In this document: positions 8,380 to 16,475 of the stretch, one piece after another
Position numbering within the stretch: position 1 is the first letter of the stretch
How the letters are laid out: each line of letters begins with the position of its first letter
From: Kribbella flavida DSM 17836
GTDB taxonomy: Bacteria; Actinomycetota; Actinomycetes; Propionibacteriales; Kribbellaceae
Assembly: GCF_000024345.1 (NCBI RefSeq)
Contig: NC_013729.1
Span: 7,502,001-7,566,000, forward strand
Length of the DNA: 64,000 nucleotides
Reading direction: 5' to 3'
The notes under the pieces: model-generated
Told to the model about the DNA's origin: nothing
The model's input: the letters and a program-made list of their open reading frames with translations, nothing else
The model's database searches: none
Program-made: the position numbers and the translations under genes

Positions 8380-9870
8380 TCACGACCCGGTGACGTGCGG
8401 AGCCAGCAGGGTGACGGCCAGCAGCGCTGCCGGGAAGCACGCGAGGAACAGGGTGAAGGTGTAGCCCATGATGTCGCGCGCCTTCAGCCCCAGGATGGCC
8501 AGCGTCGGCAGCATCCAGAACGGCTGAAGCAGGTTCGCGCTCGCCTCACCGAGGTCGTACACGACGACCATCCAGCCCGCGTCCACCTCGAGCTGGTTCG
8601 CGGCCTCCAGCACGTACGGCGCCTCGATCACCCACTTGCTGCCGCCACTGGGCACGAACACGCCGAGCACGCAGGAGTAGATCGCCACCAACGGCGGGAA
8701 CAGGAACTGGTTGCTCGCCTGCACCAGCCAGCCGGCCAGCCGGGCCGAGATCCCGGTGTAGGCGATCATGCCGAAGATGCCGCCGTAGAGCGGAAACTGG
8801 AGCAGGACGCCGGCGGCGGCCGGCGCACCGTCCCGCACCGCCCGGGCCATCCGCCACGGCCGCCAGTGCAGCAGCAGCGCGAGCAGGAAGAGGATCAGGT
8901 TGACGGTGTTCAGGTCGAGCGCGCTGAAGAAGCTCTTGCCGTCGAAGTAGCGCACCAGGTAGACCGTCCCGAGCAGCACCACCAGGAGGCTGAACAGCGG
9001 CGAGTGCTCGAGCCAGTCCCCCGGCCGGCGGGCCTCGGTGTCGCCGCGCTGCCCGCTGTACGCCGAACCGCGGCCGATCAGCGGCTTCAACTCGATCCCG
9101 AGGTGCTGCGCGGTCTTGGCGTTGTCCTCGCCCGGCGCGACGAACCAGGCCATCGCCACGCCCACGCAGTACACGAACAGCGTCGCGACCAGCGCCTGCC
9201 AGGTGAAGATGGTGTCGCTGAGTGGGATCACCCCACTGGAGTGCCCGGCGGCCCGGATCACCTCCTGCACCGGCGCCGGACTGCTGCTCGGGCTCGCGAC
9301 CTGGAGCGCCGCCGAGCCGGACAGACCCTGCGCCCACACCGTGCCGAGGCCGAGGAACGCCATCGCGCCGAGCGCCCGGTAGTCCGCCTTCGGCACGTTG
9401 CGGGCGACCTCCCGGGCCAGGATCGCGGCGAAGATCAGGCTGAACGCCCAGTTCAGGTACGACGCCAGCATCGCGACCGCGGCCACGAACGCGACGGCCC
9501 CGCGCGGCGACGTCGGGATCCGGGCCAGCCGGGCGATCAGCCGGGCCACCGGACCACTGGTCGCCACGGCGTACCCGCCGATGATGATCATCGCCATCTG
9601 CAGCGTGAAGGTGATCAGGCTCCAGAAGCCGGCTCCCCAGGCGTCGACCAGGCCGAAGCCCTCGGTCGCGGCCGGGTCGTCGGGACGCTTCAGCAGCGGC
9701 TCGCCGGTGGCGAGGCCGAACAGCAGCACCACGAAGGTGCCGACCAGGACGAACCCGAACGCGTCGGGCAACCACTTCTCGGTGAAGGCGGTGAAGCGCA
9801 GCGCCGTCCGCGCCAGCGGCCCTTCTCCGGCGGCTCCGTGCTTGGCGTGCTTCGGCTGGGTGTCGGCCAT
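8380..9870 (-). CDS. AtoE-type short-chain fatty acid permease
   Basis: About 496 residues, polytopic. It matches the AtoE/TIGR00366 family of short-chain fatty acid carriers: an N-terminal WLPDAFGFVLVG block, many helices, and the characteristic segment FVPSGGSKWVIEAPYV in the C-terminal half. It should move acetoacetate or butyrate-like acids across the membrane. ATG 9870 is preceded by GGAGGG; a GTG at 9891 is the alternative start. It separates ponA from padR-ino1, which are close together in related genomes, so it looks like a later insertion into a conserved block. Confidence 0.85.
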   Translation of the reverse strand: MADTQPKHAKHGAAGEGPLARTALRFTAFTEKWLPDAFGFVLVGTFVVLLFGLATGEPLLKRPDDPAATEGFGLVDAWGAGFWSLITFTLQMAMIIIGGYAVATSGPVARLIARLARIPTSPRGAVAFVAAVAMLASYLNWAFSLIFAAILAREVARNVPKADYRALGAMAFLGLGTVWAQGLSGSAALQVASPSSSPAPVQEVIRAAGHSSGVIPLSDTIFTWQALVATLFVYCVGVAMAWFVAPGEDNAKTAQHLGIELKPLIGRGSAYSGQRGDTEARRPGDWLEHSPLFSLLVVLLGTVYLVRYFDGKSFFSALDLNTVNLILFLLALLLHWRPWRMARAVRDGAPAAAGVLLQFPLYGGIFGMIAYTGISARLAGWLVQASNQFLFPPLVAIYSCVLGVFVPSGGSKWVIEAPYVLEAANQLEVDAGWMVVVYDLGEASANLLQPFWMLPTLAILGLKARDIMGYTFTLFLACFPAALLAVTLLAPHVTGS

Positions 9871-9992
9871 GACCCTCCGCTCGTGACTCACGACTCTGTG
9901 TGTCAGCTGATTAACGCAGAACGGCGGCTGACGTAACAGCTTTCTCGGTGCACCTCAGCAGGCGACGTGACAAAGGGGGACTTTGTCATGAG

Positions 9993-10049
9993 TTGTCGAG
10001 CCGGGCCGGGCTGCTTACAGTGGCGGCACGATGTATCGAACCGATACAT
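9993..10049 (+). promoter_or_regulatory. padR-ino1 promoter with PadR-type operator
   Basis: TTGTCG (9993-9998), a 17 bp spacer and TACAGT (10016-10021) form a sigma-70-like promoter. About ten bases downstream is the perfect inverted repeat ATGTATCG-AAC-CGATACAT (10031-10049), which fits the ATGT...ACAT pattern bound by PadR repressors. A bound regulator would cover the start of transcription. The site and spacing are seen directly; autoregulation is inferred. Confidence 0.75.
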
Positions 10050-10083
10050 CAGGTCATGACAAACTGGATCGAGGAGGTGGGTG

Positions 10084-10659
10084 ATGGGAAACCGCAGTGG
10101 AGTCCTGGAGCTCGCCGTACTCGGTCTGCTGCACGAGGCGCCGATGCACGGCTACGAGCTCCGCAAGCGCGTCAACGCCCAGTTCGGCTGGGGACGCGTG
10201 CTGTCGTTCGGGTCGCTCTACCCGTGCCTCAAGGCGATGCTGCGCAACGGCCTGATCGCGGCCGACGCCGGGACGCCCGACGGCCGCCGGCAAAAGATCG
10301 TCTACACGATCACCGCCGACGGCAAGGACCACTTCGCCCAGGCCATGCACGACGCGGGCCCGGCGGCGTGGGAGGACGACACGTTCGGCGTCCGGTTCTC
10401 GTTCTTCGGCCGGACCGATCCGGCCACCCGGTTGCGCATCCTCGAGGGCCGGCGGGCCCGGATGGAGGAGCGGCTGGCCAACTTCCGGGCGGCGATGAGC
10501 CGGACGGCGGAGCGGGTCGACACGTACACCCTCGAGCTGCAGCGGCACGGCCTGGAGTCGGCCGAGCGCGAGGTTCGCTGGCTGAACGAGCTGATCGACG
10601 GCGAGCGGCGGCAGCAGCGGCCCCCTGACCAACAACCGCCTGTTACACCCCCCAACTAA
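10084..10659 (+). CDS. PadR family transcriptional regulator
   Basis: 191 residues. The N-terminal winged helix shows the PadR signature (VLELAVLGLLHEAPMHGYELRKRV, then FGSLYPCLKAML), and the C-terminal half is a long helical dimerisation region with a Gln/Pro-rich tail. It is expected to repress its own promoter through the palindrome at 10031-10049. GAGGAGG six bases upstream supports ATG 10084. Its stop codon TAA is part of the ribosome site of ino1, so the two genes are one operon. The same padR-ino1 pair occurs in mycobacteria (Rv0047c-Rv0046c). Confidence 0.9.
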   Translation: MGNRSGVLELAVLGLLHEAPMHGYELRKRVNAQFGWGRVLSFGSLYPCLKAMLRNGLIAADAGTPDGRRQKIVYTITADGKDHFAQAMHDAGPAAWEDDTFGVRFSFFGRTDPATRLRILEGRRARMEERLANFRAAMSRTAERVDTYTLELQRHGLESAEREVRWLNELIDGERRQQRPPDQQPPVTPPN

Positions 10660-10669
10660 GGAGTTCCAG

Positions 10670-11749
10670 ATGACTTCGATCCGCGTAGCGATCGTCGGTG
10701 TCGGCAACTGCGCCAGCTCGCTCGTCCAGGGCGTGCACTACTACCGTGACGCCGCGCCCGACGAGCGCGTGCCCGGTCTGATGCACGTCGTGTTCGGCGA
10801 CTACCACGTCCGCGACGTCGAGTTCGTCGCCGCGTTCGACGTGGACGGCAAGAAGGTCGGCCTCGACCTCGCCGACGCGATCGGCGCCAGCGAGAACAAC
10901 ACGATCAAGATCTGCGACGTGCCGCCGACCGGCATCACCGTCCAGCGCGGCCACACCCTGGACGGCCTGGGCAAGTACTACCGCGAGACGATCACCGAGT
11001 CCGACGCCGCACCGGTCGACGTGGTCGCCGCGCTGCGCGAGGCCGAGGTCGACGTGCTGGTCTGCTACCTGCCGGTCGGCTCGGAGCAGGCGGCGAAGTT
11101 CTACGCCCAGTGCGCGATCGACGCGGGCGTGGCGTTCGTGAACGCGCTGCCGGTGTTCATCGCGGGCACCAAGGAGTGGGCGGACAAGTTCACCGCCGCG
11201 GGCGTGCCGATCGTCGGTGACGACATCAAGTCGCAGATCGGCGCCACCATCACCCACCGGGTGCTGGCCAAGCTGTTCGAGGACCGCGGCGTCACCGTCG
11301 ACCGGACCTACCAGCTGAACGTCGGCGGCAACATGGACTTCAAGAACATGCTGGAGCGGGACCGGCTGGAGTCCAAGAAGATCAGCAAGACCCAGTCCGT
11401 CACCTCGCAGCTGGTCGACGACATCGACCCGCGCAACGTGCACATCGGCCCGTCCGACTACGTGGCCTGGCTGGACGACCGCAAGTGGGCCTTCATCCGG
11501 CTCGAGGGCCGCAACTTCGGCGACGTGCCGCTGTCGCTGGAGTACAAGCTCGAGGTGTGGGACTCGCCGAACTCGGCCGGCATCATCATCGACGCGATCC
11601 GCGCCGCGAAGATCGCCAAGGACCGTGGCGTCGGCGGCCCGATCCTGTCCGCCTCGTCGTACTTCATGAAGTCGCCGCCGGAGCAGTACGCCGACGACGT
11701 CTGCCGCGACCTGGTGGAGAAGTTCATCCGCGGCGAGATCGAGCGCTGA
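10670..11749 (+). CDS. ino1: myo-inositol-1-phosphate synthase
   Basis: 359 residues, the usual length for the actinobacterial enzyme. The Rossmann motif VGVGNCASSLVQG is at the N-terminus, and the conserved NVGGNMDFKNM segment is near residue 220. It converts glucose-6-phosphate to inositol-1-phosphate using bound NAD; the product feeds phosphatidylinositol and, in actinobacteria, mycothiol. AAGGAG overlapping the padR stop precedes the ATG. Regulation is probably through the upstream PadR operator. Two hairpins end the transcript. Confidence 0.97.
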   Translation: MTSIRVAIVGVGNCASSLVQGVHYYRDAAPDERVPGLMHVVFGDYHVRDVEFVAAFDVDGKKVGLDLADAIGASENNTIKICDVPPTGITVQRGHTLDGLGKYYRETITESDAAPVDVVAALREAEVDVLVCYLPVGSEQAAKFYAQCAIDAGVAFVNALPVFIAGTKEWADKFTAAGVPIVGDDIKSQIGATITHRVLAKLFEDRGVTVDRTYQLNVGGNMDFKNMLERDRLESKKISKTQSVTSQLVDDIDPRNVHIGPSDYVAWLDDRKWAFIRLEGRNFGDVPLSLEYKLEVWDSPNSAGIIIDAIRAAKIAKDRGVGGPILSASSYFMKSPPEQYADDVCRDLVEKFIRGEIER

Positions 11750-11750
11750 C

Positions 11751-11820
11751 CTCCGCCCTGCGCTGAGCCCAGGGCGGAGCTCCGGGGCCCCGCGGCCGTT
11801 CACTCGGCTGCGGGGCCCGG
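11751..11820 (+). terminator. Tandem hairpin terminators after ino1
   Basis: The first hairpin has perfect 10 bp arms (CTCCGCCCTG and its complement, 11751-11779). The second (11782-11820) has 16-17 base GC-rich arms around the loop TTCACT with one bulge and one mismatch. Both start immediately after the ino1 stop. Confidence 0.8.
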
Positions 11821-11845
11821 CCCTGTTCGGGGCTAGGTTTTCCTC

Positions 11846-12676
11846 GTGCGACTTCACGTGGGCTGCGCGATGTGGACCCATGCCGCCTGGGACCTGGCCA
11901 CCAAGGATCGGCTGCGCTCGTACGCGACCTGGTGCACCGCGGTGGAGAGCAACACCACCTTCTACGCAACGCCTTCCCGCGGCACGGTCGAGAAGTGGGC
12001 CGCGCAGACCTCGCCGGACTTCCGCTTCGTGGTGAAGCTGCCGAAGACCATCACGCACGAACGCCGGCTCCGCGGTACCGACGCCGAGCTCGCCGCGTTC
12101 CTCAGCGCGCTCGAGCCGCTCGGCCCGCGGGCCCACGCCTTCTGGATCCAGTTACCGGCCTCGTTCGGTCCGGGCGACCTCGGCGCGCTCGGCACGTTCC
12201 TGCACCGCCTCCCCCGCACCCACCGGTACGCCGTCGAGGTCCGTCACCGCGCCTTCTTCGAGGACGAGCGAGCGGCCGGATCGCTCGAGCAGCTGCTCGG
12301 CCGGCTGGACGCCGAGTGGATCCCGTTCGACACGATGACACTGTTCGGCCGACCGGCGACGAGCCTCGTCGAGCGAGAGGCCTGGATGAGCAAGCCGCGG
12401 GTGCCACGCCGGACGCGCGCGCTCACGGCCCGGCCGATCGTGCGGTACATCGGCCGCGACGACCCGGAGCAGACCGCGGCGGGATGGCAGGGCTGGGCCG
12501 ATCTGAGCGCCGGCTGGTTGCGGGAAGGGCGGTCGCCGACCGTTTTCATCCACACCCCGGACAACGCCCTGGCGCTCGGACTGGCCCGGCGTTTCCACGA
12601 CGACGTCCGCCTCCGGGTACCCGAGCTGGAGCCGTTGCCGGAGCCGGTGGAAACCGGTCCGCCGACGCTGTTCTGA
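11846..12676 (+). CDS. DUF72 family protein
   Basis: 276 residues with the DUF72 hallmarks: N-terminal LHVGCAMWTH, ESNTTFYATPS, FVVKLPKTITH and VEVRH, which build a TIM-barrel-like fold. Biochemical function is unknown for this family; the conserved polar residues suggest an enzyme. The GTG start has no ribosome site but has TAGGTT (11834-11839) six bases upstream, so a leaderless transcript is likely. It is the first gene after the ino1 terminators and starts the accessory region. Confidence 0.85.
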   Translation: MRLHVGCAMWTHAAWDLATKDRLRSYATWCTAVESNTTFYATPSRGTVEKWAAQTSPDFRFVVKLPKTITHERRLRGTDAELAAFLSALEPLGPRAHAFWIQLPASFGPGDLGALGTFLHRLPRTHRYAVEVRHRAFFEDERAAGSLEQLLGRLDAEWIPFDTMTLFGRPATSLVEREAWMSKPRVPRRTRALTARPIVRYIGRDDPEQTAAGWQGWADLSAGWLREGRSPTVFIHTPDNALALGLARRFHDDVRLRVPELEPLPEPVETGPPTLF

Positions 12677-12778
12677 GCCGTTCGTGTCCTGCCGGTTCCG
12701 ATCTCTTCGCCTGAGGTTCAACCAGGGCGACATCCGTGTCTCGCCGCCGGAGCCCGTTGTGCCCTAGGTTTGTTCACT

Positions 12779-13219
12779 GTGAGGTACGACGAGTTCCGCT
12801 CTGCGTATGACGCCGTGCAACAGGCGTGCCTCGAGGCGCGGCTGGACGTCGACGGACTGGCCGCCGAAGTGAGCCGGCTCGCGGTGCTGGCCCGGCAGGT
12901 CGAGCTCCGCTCCGAGCGTGAGCAGGCGGCCGCCGACCTGGCCTCGCTCACCGATCTGCTGGAGATGGTGCGCCGGACCGCGCCGCCGCCGGCGTCACCG
13001 GCGTACGAGAAGGCGTTCCAGGAGGCGTCGGCGCTGACCGCCGAGGCGAACGCGGCGCAGGGGCCGGTGACCGAGCGGATCAAGCTGGCGCAGCGGGCGA
13101 TCAAGAAGATCCGGACGCTGGCCGAGCGGGTCGAGGACCCGGGCGAGCGCTTCACGCTGCTGAAGATGACCGAGCCGCTGGCGACGCTGGCCGACGGGCT
13201 GGAGCACTCCCGCTCCTGA
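12779..13219 (+). CDS. Hypothetical helical protein, probable coiled coil
   Basis: 146 residues, rich in Ala, Glu, Leu and Arg and almost wholly helical by composition, with heptad-like spacing at about residues 25-65 and 95-140. No membrane segment, signal peptide or recognised catalytic motif. The GTG start at 12779 follows TAGGTT (12765-12770) by eight bases and lacks a ribosome site, the same leaderless layout as the DUF72 gene upstream. Function unknown. Confidence 0.6.
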   Translation: MRYDEFRSAYDAVQQACLEARLDVDGLAAEVSRLAVLARQVELRSEREQAAADLASLTDLLEMVRRTAPPPASPAYEKAFQEASALTAEANAAQGPVTERIKLAQRAIKKIRTLAERVEDPGERFTLLKMTEPLATLADGLEHSRS

Positions 13220-13234
13220 TCCGCGCCGCCGTGG

Positions 13235-13243
13235 TTGTCCACA
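13235..13243 (+). other. Perfect DnaA box
   Basis: TTGTCCACA, the actinobacterial DnaA box consensus, lies alone in the 104 bp gap before the 13324 gene. One site is not an origin; it could be a regulatory DnaA site or chance. Confidence 0.4.
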
Positions 13244-13323
13244 GGCTGCCAATTCGCCCCTGAGAACAGGGCTTTTCTCCATACCTTCCCTGGCGAGACA
13301 TCACTTCGCCCGGGAGGACGACC

Positions 13324-13530
13324 ATGGGGACCACCGAACCGCAGGACACCGCACCGCAGACCGTGGCAGCGCGCACCGGCGAACCGCACGGTGACCGGCT
13401 GGCCCGCACCGAATGGCTCATCGCCGAGCTACGGGAGCGCGCCGACAGCTGCGTCGACCCGGCCGAGCGCACCAACCTGCACCGATCAGCCGACGCCCTG
13501 GTCCGCCTCGCCATCGCGATGCAGCCATGA
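13324..13530 (+). CDS. Small hypothetical protein coupled to an HExxH protein
   Basis: 68 residues, mostly helical after a disordered first 20, with a central segment resembling a short helical hairpin (LIAELRERADSCVD, then NLHRSADALVRLAI). GGGAGGA precedes the ATG. Its stop overlaps the next start as ATGA, so translation of the two is probably coupled. It may be a partner or inhibitor of the HExxH protein, but that is only an inference from gene order. Confidence 0.6.
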   Translation: MGTTEPQDTAPQTVAARTGEPHGDRLARTEWLIAELRERADSCVDPAERTNLHRSADALVRLAIAMQP

Positions 13531-14609
13531 CGCCGGTCGACGCGGTGCAGTCGGCGCTCCACCAGCACAACGCCGACCGATCCACGCCGGGCGACCCTCC
13601 CGGCACCCTCGCGGAGTTGCTCAGCCGGCATGCGCCGGCAGCGGTCGCGCTGTCCGGCGCCGGTCAGACCGCCTGGAACGGCCAGATCGTCGAAGCCGGC
13701 GACGGCATTCTCGGCCTGGCTCACTGGGACGGCACGCTGCACCTCGACCGCGAGTGCATCCTCGACCCGCTGCACGACCTGTACGCCCGGGCCGGCCGCC
13801 CTCGACCGCAGGCCGTGCTCGCCGGCTACCGCGACGCTCTGGTCACCCTGCTGCACGAGCAGTCCCACTTTCTCGGCCCACAGGGCGCCACTCAGGAGGC
13901 GGCGCGTCTTGCCTTCCGAGAGCCTGGCAGCCGAGCGTTGGAAGAAGGAGTCGCCGAAGCCTGGTCCCACTCCCACCTCAACGCCTACCTGCACTCGCTC
14001 GGCATCCCCGAGGTGGCGCCCGGCATCGACCGGATCACCACCCAGCCGTCGTACCAGGCGTTCCTCCCGGCCACCGTCCTGCTCACGTCCCACCTGGACC
14101 ACCGAGCCGCGCTGCCACCCGGCCGCACGCTCCACCTGCTCAACCGCCAGACCGCCGAAGGGCAGTGGCCGCTGGTCACCGACCTGGTTTACCGCTCCAG
14201 CGAACTTCCCCACCGAGTGCCGCCTGCTCAGGAGCCGGAGGTTCGCCACCACCTCGAATCCTTTCTCCGCACCGCTTTCCACTCCCTGGATCCCCTGCAA
14301 CGCCTTCCGCACGGACTCGCCGCCCATCGCTCCCGCACCCTGATGCGTGCCACCCTGAGCACCCTCGAGCAGGAGCTCACCCGCCTGACCCAGGCCTTTC
14401 CGCCGCACGCCACCGTCCACCAGAAACCCCGCGCTCAGGCGTCAGCGACGGGGCCGGCCAAGGCACCAGCCCGGTGGACCGACCCGCGGAGTTCTCCGCC
14501 CGTGGCGCTGCGCCCCGGTCCCACGCCCGCGCGCCGTCAGCGGCTCGTCGAGGCTCCTTCTCGACCGCTGACCCGCGACCCCGACGACGGCTTGGAGCTC
14601 TCCAGATGA
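13527..14609 (+). CDS. Putative zinc metallopeptidase-like protein (HExxH)
   Basis: 360 residues. HEQSH at residues 110-114 fits the HExxH zinc motif, and EEGVAEAWSHS 25-30 residues later could give the third ligand, as in gluzincins. There is no signal peptide or membrane helix, so it is probably cytoplasmic or exported by an unusual route. The last 65 residues are Pro/Ser/Arg-rich and look disordered. It is translationally coupled (ATGA) to the 68-residue gene upstream. I do not recognise a named family; peptidase activity is inferred from the motif alone. Confidence 0.6.
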   Translation: MTPVDAVQSALHQHNADRSTPGDPPGTLAELLSRHAPAAVALSGAGQTAWNGQIVEAGDGILGLAHWDGTLHLDRECILDPLHDLYARAGRPRPQAVLAGYRDALVTLLHEQSHFLGPQGATQEAARLAFREPGSRALEEGVAEAWSHSHLNAYLHSLGIPEVAPGIDRITTQPSYQAFLPATVLLTSHLDHRAALPPGRTLHLLNRQTAEGQWPLVTDLVYRSSELPHRVPPAQEPEVRHHLESFLRTAFHSLDPLQRLPHGLAAHRSRTLMRATLSTLEQELTRLTQAFPPHATVHQKPRAQASATGPAKAPARWTDPRSSPPVALRPGPTPARRQRLVEAPSRPLTRDPDDGLELSR

Positions 14610-14627
14610 GCCGACCCACAACAGAAA

Positions 14628-14663
14628 GTCCCGTCCCCCGAGCACGGGCTCGGAGGACGGGAC
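14628..14663 (+). terminator. Hairpin terminator after the HExxH gene
   Basis: Outer arms GTCCCGTCC and GGACGGGAC pair perfectly, with an inner GAGC/GCTC extension. It is 19 bp past the stop, between two convergent genes. Confidence 0.7.
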
Positions 14664-14731
14664 GGCTTCAGCGGCCGGTCAGCCTGCAGCCCCGCCTTCA
14701 CCAGAAGAAGCGCGGCTCCGGGAGAACCGGA

Positions 14732-14766
14732 GGTGGTGGCACACCGGGCGAGAGCGTGCCACCACC
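14732..14766 (-). terminator. Hairpin terminator after the secreted metalloprotease
   Basis: Perfect 11 bp arms (GGTGGTGGCAC and its complement) with a 13-base loop, 12 bp beyond the stop of the minus-strand protease. Confidence 0.7.
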
Positions 14767-14778
14767 GGGTGGGGCGGC

Positions 14779-16230
14779 TCAGCCGGCGGTGACGCGGACG
14801 CTGTAGGCGCCGCGGCTGCCGTAGGTCGAGTAGCCGGTGTTCAGCGGGCTGGCGTAGCCGGTGTTCTCCACCCGCAGGTAGTAGGTGCCAGCGGCAACTT
14901 GCTGGGTGATGCTCGCGCTCAGACCGGTCGGCGTGGCGGCGTTGGTCTGCCCGGCGGCGGGATCGGCGGTGGCGACCACGGTGCCGGCCGAGTTCAGCAG
15001 CTGGAGCTTGATGTCCAGGTCGGCGCCCCTGGCGGCGGCGTTCGCGCTGAAGGTGTACTGGCCGGCCGCCAGGTTACCCACCTGGAACACGTCGACGTCG
15101 CTGTCGTTCGCGTAGACGCCCTGCACGGTGGCACCGACGGTGACTGCGGTCGCCGCCGCGGTGGTGTCGCCGTGGTCGTCGGCCCGCAGCGCCAGACCGT
15201 TCTGACCGGCGACGGCGAAGTCGTCTTCCTTGTTGTTGGCGCCGGTGTACTCACCCTTGCTCCACTGGCTGATCGCCTTGGAGTAGCCGACGCCCATGAT
15301 CGGGGCCCAGGCACCATGGCCCTGGTAGTAGCCGACCGACGCGGTGCCGTCGTGGCTGAGGCCGATGTTGTGGCCGGCCTCGTGCGACGCGGCCTCGGCG
15401 ATGTTCTTCGCGCCGGTGCCGACGCCCTTGGTGAAGACCAGCGCCGGCTGGTAGTACGCGTGCCGGCTGGTGGCGTCGTAGACGCCGACGTAGGCGACGC
15501 CGCCGCAACCGCAGCCGGACTGGTACCAAGTGGTCGGGTCGATCAGCACGCGCGTGCCGTACTGGAGGTCCGTCGATCCCGAACGGGTGATCGCGGACTC
15601 CGGCGGCGCCTGTGTGGTCACGTCGACGTCGAACGGCGCGTAGTCCTCGGCGATCCGGGCCCACACGTCGCGGACGACGTCCTGCTCGGCGGTGCTCCAG
15701 TTGCTGGTGTTGCCGTCGGTGTCGTACGCGGTGACGTTCACGGTGGCGGGCTTGCCGTTGGTGTTCCACGCCGTGCCGCTGATGGTGTGACCGTCGAAGT
15801 CGAGATAGATCACCCGGTTCGCGCCGGGCTTGCTGTGCAGCTCGAACGCCGGACCGGCGGCGACAGCCGACGCGACGGGCTGCTTCGCCCAGCGCGGCGA
15901 CGCGGTGGACGCCGCCCTTTCGGCCTCGGTGGCGACGGGCTCACGGAAGAAGAGCTTGCCGGTCTTGTCCAGCCAGCTGGTCTTGTCGGTCGCCAGAATG
16001 CGCTGCAGCTGCTGCGCGGCCATCCCGTTGCGCTCGGCCAGTTCGGCGAGTCGCGGCTGGAGCTTGCTCAACGCCGCTCGGCCCTGGAGCTGGTCTCCGA
16101 TCACCTGGTCCAGCGGGGTGACGGCGTTCTGCTGGGCGTCGGCCTGGTTGCCGGCCACGACGGCCAGCGCTCCGAAGATGACGGCGCCGGTGCCGACCAG
16201 GGCACCGGTTCGGCGGAACCTGCTGTGCAT
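14779..16230 (-). CDS. Secreted zinc metalloprotease with C-terminal pre-peptidase-like domain
   Basis: 483 residues from ATG 16230, which follows GAGGAGG. A signal peptide (basic HSRFRR then a hydrophobic stretch to about residue 30) indicates secretion. Residues 30-110 look like a propeptide. The catalytic domain has HEAGHNIGLSHD near residues 281-292, the metzincin-type HExxHxxGxxH, and PIMG nearby for the Met-turn. A CGCG motif before the active site may form a disulfide. The last 110 residues resemble the bacterial pre-peptidase C-terminal domain. It likely degrades external protein. A 12 bp palindrome lies about 120 bp upstream. Confidence 0.85.
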   Translation of the reverse strand: MHSRFRRTGALVGTGAVIFGALAVVAGNQADAQQNAVTPLDQVIGDQLQGRAALSKLQPRLAELAERNGMAAQQLQRILATDKTSWLDKTGKLFFREPVATEAERAASTASPRWAKQPVASAVAAGPAFELHSKPGANRVIYLDFDGHTISGTAWNTNGKPATVNVTAYDTDGNTSNWSTAEQDVVRDVWARIAEDYAPFDVDVTTQAPPESAITRSGSTDLQYGTRVLIDPTTWYQSGCGCGGVAYVGVYDATSRHAYYQPALVFTKGVGTGAKNIAEAASHEAGHNIGLSHDGTASVGYYQGHGAWAPIMGVGYSKAISQWSKGEYTGANNKEDDFAVAGQNGLALRADDHGDTTAAATAVTVGATVQGVYANDSDVDVFQVGNLAAGQYTFSANAAARGADLDIKLQLLNSAGTVVATADPAAGQTNAATPTGLSASITQQVAAGTYYLRVENTGYASPLNTGYSTYGSRGAYSVRVTAG

Positions 16231-16352
16231 GGGGGTCCTCCTCAGGGACTCCTCGGGGACTGTCCGCGGTCGCTGGCGGCGCTCGAACGGTCCCTGCCTC
16301 ACGTGTGGTGCGCGTGCGCGCACTTTCGGTAGCCTGCCCCACGGGTTGCCCC

Positions 16353-16364
16353 GCTGTATACAGC
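16353..16364. promoter_or_regulatory. Perfect 12 bp palindrome between protease and dehydrogenase
   Basis: GCTGTATACAGC is fully symmetrical and AT-rich at its centre. It lies in the 245 bp gap upstream of the protease gene, where a regulator could bind. No cognate regulator is adjacent. Confidence 0.4.
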
Positions 16365-16475
16365 TTTGGCGGGGAATTTACCTTTCCCGGCACGGATTTC
16401 CCGACGTCGTCGATGGCGCCGATCGCGGCGCGAAGCGCCCTCAGCTGGACGCTGCTGCCGGCGCGCCCAGCCGGG

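Noticed and set aside
4655..8464. A very long open frame (over 1200 codons) on the plus strand opposite the PIG-V-like and ponA genes
   Set aside because: It is a GC-bias shadow: composition is Arg/Gly/Pro/Gln-rich, and the opposite strand encodes two conserved families with full motifs.
13235..13243. Origin-linked function for the single DnaA box
   Set aside because: A single 9-mer can occur by chance; kept only as a site.
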